Counted from the first letter of the stretch, positions 34,416-44,035 are shown. The stretch is DNA of 49,413 nucleotides from CAYWNA01 sp964459305 (GCA_964459305.1 CAYWNA010000078.1:1-49413), one strand, 5' to 3'. The notes: generated by a model not told the origin, from the sequence alone. Translations and numbers: made by a program.

Positions 34416-35930
34416 TTGAACCGCCGAACAGTATTCGTGGCTGCACTCCTTGCACTTGCCACGCGAACATGCCCGGCGTTGGGAGCCAGCCCCGATTATC
34501 TGGGCAAGGTTCGTGCTTACGTGGACGCGATGATCGAGCACGGGCGGGACACGGTCGGGAGGACCGAGTCGCCGCTTTTCTTGATCAGCATCGACCCAAA
34601 GACCATGGCGATACCCGGTATCGAACGGCCGCGTGGATTGGCTGTCGCTCGGTTGCCGGCGACCTTTCGGCATTGCGCGAATCCTCATCTGGAACAAAAC
34701 CTCTATCAGATCATGTACGCCTTGTCCGAGATCACGGGAGGCGTGAAGTATGCTCAGGAAGCTGACAGAACCCTGGGACACTTCCTGAATCATTGCCGAG
34801 AACCAAGGTGGGGATTCTTCTGCTGGGGCGAGCATTTCGCGTGGGACATCGAGACAGACGCGCCGCTGAAATCCGATCGTGACATACCCCACGAGTTTCA
34901 ACGCCCCTGGGTATTTTGGGGGCGGTCCTTTCAGTTGGCGCCCGAAAACAGCAAACGATTCGCTGACTGCCTGTGGGATCATCAAGTGCGCCATTTGCCG
35001 GACGGGAAGATTTCCTACTCTCGTCATGCGATGGTTTATTCGAAGGAGACGCCCTCACGAACTGGTAGCGAATATCCGCGACACGGCGGCTTCTACATTG
35101 CCACCTGGGCCGAAGCCTACCGGCAGACCGGCGACCGCCGCATGCTTGACGCGATCACGGCTTTGGTCCAGTTCTTCGAGAGTCGGCGGAACCCCAAGAG
35201 CGGTGCGATTCCCGCCGAGCGCCACGCGCGTTCCAAAGGAGAGCTAATGTGGCCGCAGAGCAACCTTTCGCTGGCGGTCGACCTTTGGGACGCTGCCGGA
35301 AAAATCCCTGACGAATTGGCTAAACAGATGCGGAATTCTGCTCGAAGGATCGACAAGAACTTTCTGAGGATTCCTCATGATCCGGGCCCCGAAGGTCGCG
35401 GGTTTGTCAAAGCGGCGGTCACATCGACCCTGGAGCCGGGCGACGTGCGGGCGATCGAGGCGGGGCACGATCATGGCGGTCGTTGGTATCCCTGGTCGCG
35501 TCCATGGGAGACCGGATATGGCGTTCCGACTGACGGAAGGATCGCCATGCTCTGCTATCTCCGGTATCGACAGGTCCCTGATACCACGGGACTGAAGGAC
35601 CTGATCGTGCGAAGCGCCGATCGCTATCTGTCATCAGACCCACCAAACAAAGACGGTCTCGTGGCAGGTGCGATGGGTGATGTGATCGCCAACTTGATTG
35701 CCGCTCATCGCCTAACAGAGGACATGAGGTATCTCCGGCGGGCCGAACATTTTGCCGACACGGCGGTTCAGGTTTTCCTGAAGGGCGGCCCCTTGCCGCA
35801 AACGACCGGCACAGCCACCGATTACTGTGCCGCCTCGCGCTGCGATACGCTGATGATGACGATGCTGGATCTCCACCTGATCCGCAATAGGCCGGAAGTC
35901 GAGGTGCGGCTGATCTACACAGACCGTTAG
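34416..35930 (+). CDS. Secreted alpha/alpha-toroid-like protein, possible pectate lyase or glycosidase
   Basis: This 504-residue protein has its start taken at TTG 34416, because AAGGA lies seven bases upstream and a signal peptide follows at once. A GTG 12 codons earlier overlaps the small upstream frame. The body is largely helical, with recurring aromatic and glycine-rich hairpin turns such as YIATWAEAYRQTGDRRML, WDIETDAPLK, GHDHGGRWYPWSRPWETGYG and YLRRAEHFADTAVQVF. These suggest an (alpha/alpha)6 toroid as in planctomycete pectate-lyase-like proteins. No proven catalytic residue is visible. It converges with the large haem-protein gene, the two stops overlapping by four bases (35927-35930). 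Confidence 0.65.
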   Translation: MNRRTVFVAALLALATRTCPALGASPDYLGKVRAYVDAMIEHGRDTVGRTESPLFLISIDPKTMAIPGIERPRGLAVARLPATFRHCANPHLEQNLYQIMYALSEITGGVKYAQEADRTLGHFLNHCREPRWGFFCWGEHFAWDIETDAPLKSDRDIPHEFQRPWVFWGRSFQLAPENSKRFADCLWDHQVRHLPDGKISYSRHAMVYSKETPSRTGSEYPRHGGFYIATWAEAYRQTGDRRMLDAITALVQFFESRRNPKSGAIPAERHARSKGELMWPQSNLSLAVDLWDAAGKIPDELAKQMRNSARRIDKNFLRIPHDPGPEGRGFVKAAVTSTLEPGDVRAIEAGHDHGGRWYPWSRPWETGYGVPTDGRIAMLCYLRYRQVPDTTGLKDLIVRSADRYLSSDPPNKDGLVAGAMGDVIANLIAAHRLTEDMRYLRRAEHFADTAVQVFLKGGPLPQTTGTATDYCAASRCDTLMMTMLDLHLIRNRPEVEVRLIYTDR

Positions 35931-38900
35931 TTCGCCTCAGCCGGAATGATGATCCGGAAACCTACGTTGAATAGGCGTTGGTACTTTTCGTAGCCGAGCC
36001 GGTAGCTGGCTGTGGATCGCTTCGGGCGGTCTCGCCAACTGCCGCCTCGAACGACAGGACGTTCGATCGAGGTGACGTCCTCGCGACCGTCGGCCGGGTC
36101 GAAAGGATATGGCTGATAGGCTGAGCGGGTCCACTCGGCCACGTTGCCGTGCATGTCGCATAGTCCCCACGGGTTCGGCTGGTATTTGCCGCCTTCGCAG
36201 GTCAACAGGACGCCGTCGTCGAAACGCGGCTCACGCGGCATGTAGTCGTCGTACTTTGTCGCATTCGGGTATGCTTGGTCGACCGTGTAGGGATTGCTGG
36301 CGAACTTGCGGATATTGACATCGGCCATGTTGGCGTAGGAACCGAAATCGTCGTCGAGTCCGCCAAACCAGAATGGCGTGGCGTTGCCGGCTCGGGCGGC
36401 GTATTCCCATTGGGCTTCGGTCGGAAGCGTAACGGTGCTGCCGGTCTTCTCAGTTAGCCAACCGCAAAACGCCATCGCTCGATCCCAAGACACGCGGACC
36501 ACCGGCTGTTCGGGTCGGTCCATCGGATAACCGTGGACGCCGAATTGATACGCCTGTTTCGACTCCACATGGCTGTCGTGTTCGGGATCGAATTGGGCGT
36601 ATTGGGCGTTGGAGATCTCATGCACGCCCATCCAGAACGGTCGGTCGATACGAACCCTGGTTTGAGGCCATTCGTCCGAAGGGCCGTCCAGCGAGCCCAT
36701 CACAAACTGGCCGGCGGGAATCAAAACGAGTTCGAGCATCTGTTCACCGCCCAGGTCGATGATTTTGCGGATATCGCCGAGTTGCGTCTGCTTCGCGGCG
36801 GTTTGGTCGGCAGACAGCGGCCAGTCCATTGCGCCACAATCCAATGGTTGCGGTTTGACAACCGGATCGGGTTTGACGAATTCGATTGGCTCGGACGACG
36901 GCGGGGGCACGTATTCCGGATTGTCTTCGATGCCGGCGTACAGCTTCAGCAGATCCATCCGCCGGGAACCTTGTTCTACGGCGCGGGCGTTCAGCTTCTC
37001 GCCCCACGTGCCGTGGTACGGACAGTTCATGTCGATCCAGGTGTTGAGCCGATCCCAGGATTCATCGTCCATTTTCACGCCGTGGTGCCCCTTTTCGAGC
37101 ATCTGGACCAACTCGGTCGTGCCTGCGTGAAACTCCATCGGCGTGAGCAAGTGGATGTCGCTTTCGATTCCGGAGCGCCGAACGTAACGATGCAACTCGG
37201 CGTAGCCGACGGAAAAATGCCCGCCGCGATTGCCTCCGTTGCCGGCGGTGACCATCTTGAAGTCGTCGATCATCTGGTCGCCGCGCAGATTCACCGTGAC
37301 CGTGCCGTCGTCCAATGGCTCGCCGTTGTGGCAGCCAACGCAATAGCGATCGATTACCGGCTGGACCTCCCGCGAGTAATCGAAGCCGCGCGTTGGGCCT
37401 CGCCAGGGCGTGATGCGCGAGGGCCGACGGCTCACGGCCAGCGTCGTTTTCGTCAACGCGGTGTCGTTCTGCGATTCGTGACAGCCGTTGCACTGAAGCA
37501 CCTCGCCCGGCATGGCCGTCATCCAACTTCGCATGAGCTGGAGCGCCCGCCCTTTGTCGTCTAATGGCTGGACGGCAATCGGCATGTTGGCGGGCACGAG
37601 GAATTTCGCGGAGCCGTCTTCATCGACCGGCACGGTGCCGAGCACGCGCCGCATGTCCCATGGACCGTCGATCCCGATGATCCCCAGCAGGCCGCCCATG
37701 TTCTGGTACGAGTAGCCGTAGGTGTAGACCCGCATTTCTTTGACCCTCCCGCGAGGGATTCCGGCCAGACCGGGGCCGTTGTAGATGTCGGTCAGGTAAA
37801 CCGTGGCTTCTTTCGCGTCGGGAACAATCCGGTCTTGAATGACCGGCGGTTTTCGGGTCTTGCGCAGCGGCACCGGCTCCATGAGCTGATGCGTTGTGCT
37901 TTCGCGAAGCAGGAGCATGTTGTCGAACACGTCCACCAGATAGATGCCGATTCGCGACGAGCGGGTCGGCTGGACCGCGGCCAGGTAGTACTTGTCGTCC
38001 AGCGGATAAGGATGAAGGAACTTGGGCCAACTCGCCCCGACCAGATTGTCCGCGACGACCGGTTCGATCTTCTTACCCCAATCGCCGATTCGATGGATCG
38101 CGCCGTCTGCCTCGTTGCGCCCCACGCTCACGTCGAAGACGATCATCTCGCCTTGCCGCGCCACGCCGTGATGCCCCGAGATGACTCCCACGACCTTCGT
38201 CGGGCTGTTGGGGATCGGCCGCGCGTAGAAGATCCCATTTGGCCACAAGGAATTGCTGCCGTAATAGGCGAATTGGCTCGTCCCGTCCGGATTCATCGAG
38301 AACAGCATGCGGCTGTTCGAATGTGGCAAATCGGCGTATTCCCAGCGCTGGTAGAGGACGCGGCCGTTGTTCATTACACACGGCGACCAATTGTGCTCTT
38401 GGTCGAACGTGAGCTGGCGGATGTTCCGGCCATCGGCGTCGCAGATGTAGGTGTTGGTCACGTGCGAGTTTCCGTACACGCAAGGCACGCCGATCATGCA
38501 GGCGGTTGATGTAAAGATGATGCGACCGTCCGGCAGGTAGCACGAGTCGTAGTTGTCAACATCGGGTGGGTCGCTGGGTGTGATTTGACGAAGTCCCGTT
38601 CCGTCGAGGTTGATCTCCCAAACTTGCCAACGTGAGTTCTCATCCATCATCGAAAAGAGCATCCGGTCGGCGTCGAAGTGCAGGTCCACGTCGCTGACCA
38701 TCAAGCCCCCCGGTGGTTTGAAGAACGTGGTCGTTTCCCCGTCCAGATCGTCAAGCGACAGGACTTCGATCGAATCATCGAACGACTTGCCGCGAATCTG
38801 CGAGTTGCTCTGCCAGTTCGCCGGCAGCCCGTTGCCCGGCCCCTGTCGCTGGACGAAGAGGAGTTGCTCGAAGTCGAGCAGCGGATTGGATAGCAGTACC

Positions 38901-39892
38901 TCGCGACGGAAGGCTTCGAACTGTTCGGTCAGAGAGTGAAGCTGTTTGACCTGCTCAGGCTGGTCAAGTTCCTCGACCCGAATCTGGCCGAAGCGATCGA
39001 CGAACCCCTGCCAGCGAGCTAGGAACGGTTCGCCCGGAAACCGATCCGGGTAGGTCGTTGCGAGATCGCCGATCGCGCGCTGGAGCGGGGCAAGGTTCTG
39101 GAGGGAATCGGCCGCCAACTGCGAGAGGCCAGCCAGCTTGGCGAGTTTGCGTTTTCGCTCCATCTCGGCCAACCAAGTTTGCCGTTGTTCGGGCGAATCG
39201 AACAACTTCGGATCATCCGGGTCGGCTAACACCTGCAGTTCCACCAGCGACGTCCATCCCCTTTTCTCGACGTCGGTTCGGGCAGGTGCACCGGCCGTGG
39301 CGCGGTAGGTTGGATAGATACGGAACTCGATCAGGTCGAAACGCTCGTCGGACAGATTGCCGGCCGCGGCACTTGCGATCGAGCTGATGCAAGGACCACG
39401 GTTCGGACCAATCACCTGGTCGCCAGAAGTGAACGTCGCCTTGTCAGAGAATTGCGGCAGCGCCGTCGACTTGGACGCTTTCTTGGCTAGACGGATTTCG
39501 TAATCCTGATTCGTTCGGCTATCGCTATTGGATGTGAGAACACGAATCTCACGAATCAAACGCGGGCGACCAAAGTCGAAGACGACTCGCACGGGGCCTG
39601 CGTCAGCCAGGTGAATTCGACCTGTACCGACCCATACCCCGCCTGTCCCGTCGGTCAACATGGATGTCTGCTGGGCGGCGACGCCATCGGCAAGAGCGAG
39701 GCTCGCACCCGGGAATTTCAACAGATTGGCGTCGTCCCGGGCCATCAACTCCGCGTTGAATTGCGAGAACCCCTCAGCGTCGCTGCTCCACGATTGCGTC
39801 CGAATCTCGACTTCAGCCGCAGCGATCACGGAGCCAAATACGATGCAAAAGAGACTTGAACAAATCACGTAGGTCAAACGGTTCCGCTTCAT
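35927..39892 (-). CDS. Hydrazine-synthase-alpha-like protein with two c-haem sites and FGE-like C-terminal domain
   Basis: This 1321-residue protein starts at ATG 39892 and has a signal peptide (about 1-26). Residues 80-225 resemble a discoidin-type domain. Residues 380-740 are the HZS-alpha middle domain in the form common to planctomycetes, with GTGLRQITPSDPPDVDNYDS and FDQEHNWSPCVMNNGRVLYQ. CNGCH (801-805) and CVGCH (851-855) are two c-type haem sites. Residues 1040-1321 are an FGE-sulfatase domain (LVLIPAGQFVMGS, LPTEAQWEYAARAG, GLCDMHGNVAEWT, VVRGGSW). The catalytic cysteines of true formylglycine-generating enzymes are absent after GGSW, so it should not activate sulfatases. It is a probable periplasmic redox or binding protein; anammox activity is not implied. 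Confidence 0.85.
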   Translation of the reverse strand: MKRNRLTYVICSSLFCIVFGSVIAAAEVEIRTQSWSSDAEGFSQFNAELMARDDANLLKFPGASLALADGVAAQQTSMLTDGTGGVWVGTGRIHLADAGPVRVVFDFGRPRLIREIRVLTSNSDSRTNQDYEIRLAKKASKSTALPQFSDKATFTSGDQVIGPNRGPCISSIASAAAGNLSDERFDLIEFRIYPTYRATAGAPARTDVEKRGWTSLVELQVLADPDDPKLFDSPEQRQTWLAEMERKRKLAKLAGLSQLAADSLQNLAPLQRAIGDLATTYPDRFPGEPFLARWQGFVDRFGQIRVEELDQPEQVKQLHSLTEQFEAFRREVLLSNPLLDFEQLLFVQRQGPGNGLPANWQSNSQIRGKSFDDSIEVLSLDDLDGETTTFFKPPGGLMVSDVDLHFDADRMLFSMMDENSRWQVWEINLDGTGLRQITPSDPPDVDNYDSCYLPDGRIIFTSTACMIGVPCVYGNSHVTNTYICDADGRNIRQLTFDQEHNWSPCVMNNGRVLYQRWEYADLPHSNSRMLFSMNPDGTSQFAYYGSNSLWPNGIFYARPIPNSPTKVVGVISGHHGVARQGEMIVFDVSVGRNEADGAIHRIGDWGKKIEPVVADNLVGASWPKFLHPYPLDDKYYLAAVQPTRSSRIGIYLVDVFDNMLLLRESTTHQLMEPVPLRKTRKPPVIQDRIVPDAKEATVYLTDIYNGPGLAGIPRGRVKEMRVYTYGYSYQNMGGLLGIIGIDGPWDMRRVLGTVPVDEDGSAKFLVPANMPIAVQPLDDKGRALQLMRSWMTAMPGEVLQCNGCHESQNDTALTKTTLAVSRRPSRITPWRGPTRGFDYSREVQPVIDRYCVGCHNGEPLDDGTVTVNLRGDQMIDDFKMVTAGNGGNRGGHFSVGYAELHRYVRRSGIESDIHLLTPMEFHAGTTELVQMLEKGHHGVKMDDESWDRLNTWIDMNCPYHGTWGEKLNARAVEQGSRRMDLLKLYAGIEDNPEYVPPPSSEPIEFVKPDPVVKPQPLDCGAMDWPLSADQTAAKQTQLGDIRKIIDLGGEQMLELVLIPAGQFVMGSLDGPSDEWPQTRVRIDRPFWMGVHEISNAQYAQFDPEHDSHVESKQAYQFGVHGYPMDRPEQPVVRVSWDRAMAFCGWLTEKTGSTVTLPTEAQWEYAARAGNATPFWFGGLDDDFGSYANMADVNIRKFASNPYTVDQAYPNATKYDDYMPREPRFDDGVLLTCEGGKYQPNPWGLCDMHGNVAEWTRSAYQPYPFDPADGREDVTSIERPVVRGGSWRDRPKRSTASYRLGYEKYQRLFNVGFRIIIPAEAN

Positions 39893-40090
39893 AGTCTTTA
39901 TCCCGATAGCAATGGTGGTTCCCAAATTCCTGTCAGCGCGCACATGATTGGTGGCTCAGCAAGTTGCAGGATACCATGTCCGCATTCCACTCTCCACCAC
40001 ATAACGGCGGCCGTCACCGGGCACGGCCAATGTGGCATCCATGTATAATCGCTCTACGCTGTGCTCCGGTGCACGGCATGGTTCAAGTAA

Positions 40091-40138
40091 GCCGCTGGCG
40101 CGGCGGGAACCGCGTAACGTCCTGGGGACGCCAGCGGG
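40091..40138. repeat. CGCTGGCG hairpin repeat
   Basis: Arms CGCTGGCG (40093-40100) and CGCCAGCG (40129-40136) with CGGCGGGAACCGCG in the loop. It is a typical REP-like unit. Confidence 0.6.
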
Positions 40139-40180
40139 CGAATCCTCTGGATAGGATTGTATACTCCATCCCGACCGACT

Positions 40181-40195
40181 TATACTCTCAGTATA
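40181..40195. promoter_or_regulatory. Perfect TATACT palindrome
   Basis: TATACT and AGTATA flank CTC. It could be a regulator site in the long intergenic stretch, or chance. The same TATACT hexamer occurs nearby at 40160-40165. Confidence 0.25.
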
Positions 40196-40717
40196 GCGGG
40201 TACTGCACCGCGGCATGGACACCCAAGTCTGGACTGTTGTCGAGGCTGGCTCACTGCAACGGCAGGTGGATTGTCACTGGCGTTCGGCGGCCTTGAACAA
40301 CCCCGTTTTGAACCGCTGGCCGCAGCTGCTGGGTTCAATACCAGACGACCACGAAAAACTGAGCAGACTTGCCTCACGGCTGTTCTTCACCAACGTTCGA
40401 ACAAAAATACCGTCCGAACGACCGTTCTCTGTCTGTCCGTCGCTCACTATGGCTTGGCACAGACACGGTAAAACGCGGCATCTGCACGCTTCATCCCGAA
40501 GCCAACTCGCCTGGAGAAGCAAAGCTCAGTATAAGCACATGCCATGCCATAAAGAATCGTGTGCGGACTGCCACCGGGCTTCTTGAACAGAGGACTTGAC
40601 CTTCGGCTCATCTATCGGCCGCTCTGGCCTCATCTCCGGCCTCAACCTGTCAACACCGATCTGAATCTCTCGACACCACTCGCGAAGTCAAATCCTTACT
40701 AGTTCGCCCATTTGTGG

Positions 40718-41368
40718 TCAAACGTCCGAAGCCAATTCCAGTAAATCGTAGTACTCCTCTTGAAGTTCCTGGAAATGTCGTGGTAGATCTGGAATTGGTT
40801 TCAATTCGAACCGCTCAATCAATGAGTTCAACACATCTACGCAGTGCTTAGCAAGGTCCGGATAAGGCGCCGTTGTCAATGAAGGGGGTTGGGAGAACCG
40901 AGCTAGAGAGGAATCCAAGTCGAGGTGCAGGTTCGCAAGGTCGTCGAAGCCATGATGATAGCCAAAACAAAGAAACTCATACAGGTCGCGCCCGACGATG
41001 TAGTTCGATCTCATGTCAATTAGCGGCGCCATCGGTATCGTTAGCACGACTGGTGCTTCATGGTCGAGGCAATTGTGGTTTGTGACTGATCCAATGTGTA
41101 TCCCGTCGACTCCAAGATGGGCAAATGTGAGTGAATTAAAAGGTGTTTGGTGATATCCGAAATTCTCGGGCGGCTCGAGAAGCAAGAGGCCAATCACACC
41201 CAGGCCAGGGTCGACATAGTGATCGGTTGCCGGCAACTCTATCGACCTATTGAGATCGCAAAGTGCCTCGAATGTCGCGGTGTTCTTGGGCACGTGCAGG
41301 TTTTGGTTCTTGCCATGAGGGGCGAACTTGTATTTGTGCAGCTTGATTTGCACGGCTCTTGGCCGCAT
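40718..41368 (-). CDS. Hypothetical protein, possible immunity-type
   Basis: This 216-residue protein starts at ATG 41368. I do not recognise the family. It has no signal peptide or membrane helix. A central stretch NFGYHQTPFNSLTFAHLGVDGIHIGSV followed by LTIPMAPLI is compact and alternating, and the C-terminal third is helical and acidic (FQELQEEYYDLLELA). That pattern resembles SUKH- or Imm-type immunity proteins, but no motif proves it. Base composition looks lower in G+C than in the genes to its left. It is the first of a series of small minus-strand genes in the island. Confidence 0.6.
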   Translation of the reverse strand: MRPRAVQIKLHKYKFAPHGKNQNLHVPKNTATFEALCDLNRSIELPATDHYVDPGLGVIGLLLLEPPENFGYHQTPFNSLTFAHLGVDGIHIGSVTNHNCLDHEAPVVLTIPMAPLIDMRSNYIVGRDLYEFLCFGYHHGFDDLANLHLDLDSSLARFSQPPSLTTAPYPDLAKHCVDVLNSLIERFELKPIPDLPRHFQELQEEYYDLLELASDV

Positions 41369-41387
41369 TGTACCGTCCAGGCAGCAC

Positions 41388-41783
41388 TTACGCCATTGGG
41401 AGGGTCAAATTCGCGCCGAGACTACCGGCCGACATCCGCATCAATCTGAAGAAGCGAGGTGGTCGGACGCACCGCATCGAACTCGTCCGGCAGCCGGTAG
41501 GGAGGCGGAATGGGGCGACTCCGAGTGCGCGGCCTCTCCGCGGTTTCCCAGGCGTTGCTGCTGCGAGTGGCGGGATGGAACCTGCTGCGAGCCTCCCGCT
41601 CGAAAAAGCTCCGGAGTCTACTGCTTGCCGGAGCATTCTGCGCGGAAACTGGGCAACGCTACGACATCCTCCGCTGGGGACGTAGCCGCCGTCCATATTC
41701 GTGGCGATGACGACATCGGCCCGCGCGGCAGTTGGATGAATGACGATCGATACGACAAAAGCAGTTAACAACGAGAGTCTCAT
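41388..41783 (-). pseudogene. Signal-peptide gene fragment, decayed
   Basis: From ATG 41783 a good signal peptide (MRLSLLTAFVVSIVIHPTAA, ending ARA) is followed by DVVIATNMDGGYVPSGG, a plausible mature start of an exported protein. After that the frame turns arginine- and proline-rich and unlike a protein. A protein-like stretch YRLPDEFDAVRPTTSLLQID reappears in another frame and ends at a TAG just before 41422. This suggests a frameshifted or rearranged gene for a small exported protein, perhaps of a sorting-signal (PEP-CTERM) type. Confidence 0.4.
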
Positions 41784-41961
41784 CTGTGTGTTCTCCTGGG
41801 GAAAAAACAGACGCAAATCGGAACTTGAGGCCGCGCAGAGTGGTTACACCGGATAGCTTCAGGGCTGCTGGTACCCGAATCCAGCGCCCCCGTCAAGAAA
41901 TCAGACGAGCCACCTGCACCCCAGGGCGGCGTCGGGCCGCCTTGTTGGCAGGCACCGCAAT

Positions 41962-42318
41962 TTACGTTTGTTGTTCAGTCCAAAGGCGATACGCCTCAGA
42001 AGTCATTTGGTTGAATTCCGGCAATTCGCCGACCATAACGCACTGAAAGTGGGCTAGGCAGTGCTTCCACTGAGATGTATCAGGTGATTCTTCAATCCAG
42101 CAATAGTACCCGAACCCTTTCCAATCGAGCGATTGGTCCGCATTCAAGTGTTGCAGGAGTGCCGATCCAATGATTTCGCCCCACGCAACCGCGTCTTCGG
42201 AAGATGGTGCGTCGATGAAACAGCCAGTTGAACTTTCGTAATCCTCAAGCACACCCTGATTCCAAAGCGCGAACGGCTCCGGTTCATGGAACATGATTCC
42301 TACTAGGAAAACAGGCAT
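41962..42318 (-). CDS. Hypothetical small protein, immunity-like
   Basis: This 118-residue protein starts at ATG 42318 (MPVFLVGIMFHEPEPFALW); the 51 codons before it are arginine- and serine-rich and are not used. The protein is acidic, soluble, and rich in tryptophan and aromatic residues (FGYYCWIEESPDTSQWKHC), resembling single-domain immunity proteins of toxin loci in size and make-up. No family name can be given. It is followed by an unrelated two-helix membrane protein gene upstream on the same strand. Confidence 0.55.
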   Translation of the reverse strand: MPVFLVGIMFHEPEPFALWNQGVLEDYESSTGCFIDAPSSEDAVAWGEIIGSALLQHLNADQSLDWKGFGYYCWIEESPDTSQWKHCLAHFQCVMVGELPEFNQMTSEAYRLWTEQQT

Positions 42319-42498
42319 ACGTGATCGACTTGTTCTGCCAACGGGTCGATTTGCCGTCGCCGCCGCAAACGAAGCGGACGACGTTGAAACAATAGATGAT
42401 TCTAACAACGGGTCGCACGTCGCGCCCAGAACGAAGGCGACCGCGGCATGGATGCCGCGGCTTTGTGGCAAATCTATGATGTTGGGAGGTTCTACCGA

Positions 42499-43020
42499 TC
42501 AGTTTTCCTCGATCATCATGATGTCGATGATTTCTTCATCGCGGATCAATGCGAACCCCCACTCGCCAGCGAGATTCTCCCAAGCCTCTTCACCGGTGTC
42601 GTAGAGCCATAGTTCCGTATCAGAAGTATCCGCTGCTGAGTACCAGTGCTCGAATTGCGCTGTCCCATTCCAAGTAATTCGCGCCGGACCTATGAATTCA
42701 ACACCTTCCTCCATCAATTGAAGGGCCTCGTCAAACGAAAGACGGCGCACCAGCCACGCTTTGACTTCAGCTGTTCGGGCGGCCCACATTTCCGCTTTTT
42801 CTTCGGGGGTGTATTCACGCGGTTTGCAGAAATGCCGTTCTGCAAGGAAAGCGCACGCCCAAAAGCCTGCCATTACAACATATGTTGCAGGTGAATCTTT
42901 CCATGACCGACGCGGCAAGACCTCACAGACCGCAAGTACGGTCATGACTACGCACAAGACGCACATGATCGCGAAGAACCAGCGAAACACAAAGTCGCAG
43001 ATGGCTCGCCACAACGGCAT
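42499..43020 (-). CDS. Hypothetical membrane protein with two N-terminal helices
   Basis: This 173-residue protein starts at ATG 43020. Two membrane helices (about 9-31 and 46-62) precede a soluble acidic domain with DEALQLMEEGVEFIGPARI and LAGEWGFALIRDEEIIDIM. The second half resembles small immunity-like domains seen next to toxins, but no family is recognised. The topology would place the acidic domain in the cytoplasm if both ends are inside. Confidence 0.6.
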   Translation of the reverse strand: MPLWRAICDFVFRWFFAIMCVLCVVMTVLAVCEVLPRRSWKDSPATYVVMAGFWACAFLAERHFCKPREYTPEEKAEMWAARTAEVKAWLVRRLSFDEALQLMEEGVEFIGPARITWNGTAQFEHWYSAADTSDTELWLYDTGEEAWENLAGEWGFALIRDEEIIDIMMIEEN

Positions 43021-43327
43021 TTCCGATCGCCCAACGGTAATTCAGTCGTCGTGATGTCGGCAAATCTGGTCGCCAGATCGTTCCCGGACTTGCCGTTCGT
43101 CCATTCTAACTATGTTCTCCGAAAGACGATTTCGACGCAAGTGAGACTGCCCCCTTGCCGAGGGGAATGCCGCGCGGGGTCGGTGGTTTACCGTCCACAC
43201 GACCTGTGTCAGCCAGCAACGGCTAACGTTGAAGCGTCTGGGGCATGGGCTGGATCGAAGAGAGAGCGAAGGCGATCGCGCAGCGACGTTGCGGCAAATC
43301 AATGTTGGTGGCCAATTCCACGTTGTT
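43021..43327. other. Intergenic stretch, no feature seen
   Basis: About 300 bases with no convincing frame, repeat or promoter. It should contain the promoter of the minus-strand membrane protein gene to its left. Confidence 0.5.
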
Positions 43328-44035
43328 TCAGTAAATTCCGAGTACGACAAACTGATTGGCATTCGAAGCACTCGTGATGAAGAGCTTCAAATCGCTCATT
43401 TCCCGTGTAAGTGCCTCAATGTTCGTCGTGTCGTCCCAGCTTCCAGGGAAAGTGGTTTCCGACGAGGACTTCAGCCTCTTGGCTGCATCTGCAACGCCGA
43501 ATTTGGCGAGCGCGGCGTCGATGGCAGATACATCATCGGGCACGATGACGCGGTCCGGACCGTACTCGGCAACGCTGGATTCATCTTCTGGAAGTATGTC
43601 GCCGCCATGAAGCAAGAAGTTCAACGGTGGCTCGCCGTCCCATGCGCTTCCAGTGAGGAGAAGATGCAGTCCGTGCCAGTAATTGAGCCACAATTCATCA
43701 TCGTCCTGCACGATCTTCAGCGGATCCACTTCATCGAGGTCGATTTTGCGTCGTGACGTTGACCATATTTGCCACGCGAGTACAGCGACGATAACTTCGA
43801 AACAACACGCTATGACAAGAGCAACACGCCAGCCAAAGAGATTCCAAGCTTGTGGCAGAACAATGGCAACCACGCCTAACGTCAAAACGCAACCGCAACC
43901 AATGTGTGTAACATCGCCTTCGCCTGTGCACGTGGCCGCTTTTGGTGTGATCAGATCGTTCGTTTGAATCTGCTGGTCTGAAAGCGCTCGGGCTTGTTCC
44001 GCGTTAATGGCTCGCAGTACGATCGACATCGACAT
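43328..44035 (-). CDS. DUF1877 (YfbM-like) protein with an inserted membrane hairpin
   Basis: This 235-residue protein starts at ATG 44035 (MSMSIVLRAI), matching the usual DUF1877 opening. The family core is at 105-185: LNYWHGLHLLLTGSAWDGEP, then PDRVIVPDDVSAIDAALAKF. Between these parts, residues 46-92 carry two hydrophobic helices (CVLTLGVVAIVLPQAWNLF and VALVIACCFEVIVAVLAW), which the soluble 160-residue family members lack. The protein is therefore probably membrane-bound. DUF1877 proteins are of unknown role and often occur among immunity or accessory genes. Confidence 0.75.
   Translation of the reverse strand: MSMSIVLRAINAEQARALSDQQIQTNDLITPKAATCTGEGDVTHIGCGCVLTLGVVAIVLPQAWNLFGWRVALVIACCFEVIVAVLAWQIWSTSRRKIDLDEVDPLKIVQDDDELWLNYWHGLHLLLTGSAWDGEPPLNFLLHGGDILPEDESSVAEYGPDRVIVPDDVSAIDAALAKFGVADAAKRLKSSSETTFPGSWDDTTNIEALTREMSDLKLFITSASNANQFVVLGIY

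Larger units (their letters stand above)
39893..40717. other. Intergenic stretch with hairpins, no gene supported
   Basis: This 825-base stretch holds only short, low-quality frames. It contains a hairpin repeat at 40091-40138, with arms CGCTGGCG and CGCCAGCG around a GC-rich loop, and a palindrome TATACT-CTC-AGTATA at 40181-40195. The promoter of the minus-strand gene ending at 35927 should lie near its left end. It marks the boundary between the glycan region and the accessory island. Confidence 0.6.

Noticed and set aside
36533..37564. Plus-strand frame of 343 codons within the haem/FGE gene
   Set aside because: Antisense to conserved HZS-alpha, CXXCH and FGE motifs.
35927..39892. Reading the haem/FGE protein as a true formylglycine-generating enzyme or a true hydrazine synthase
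   Set aside because: The catalytic cysteines of FGE are missing after GGSW, and the HZS-alpha fold is widespread in non-anammox planctomycetes. No beta/gamma subunits are present.
40091..40195. CRISPR or tandem array in the long intergenic stretch
   Set aside because: Only isolated hairpins are present; there is no regular repeat-spacer pattern here or elsewhere in the window.
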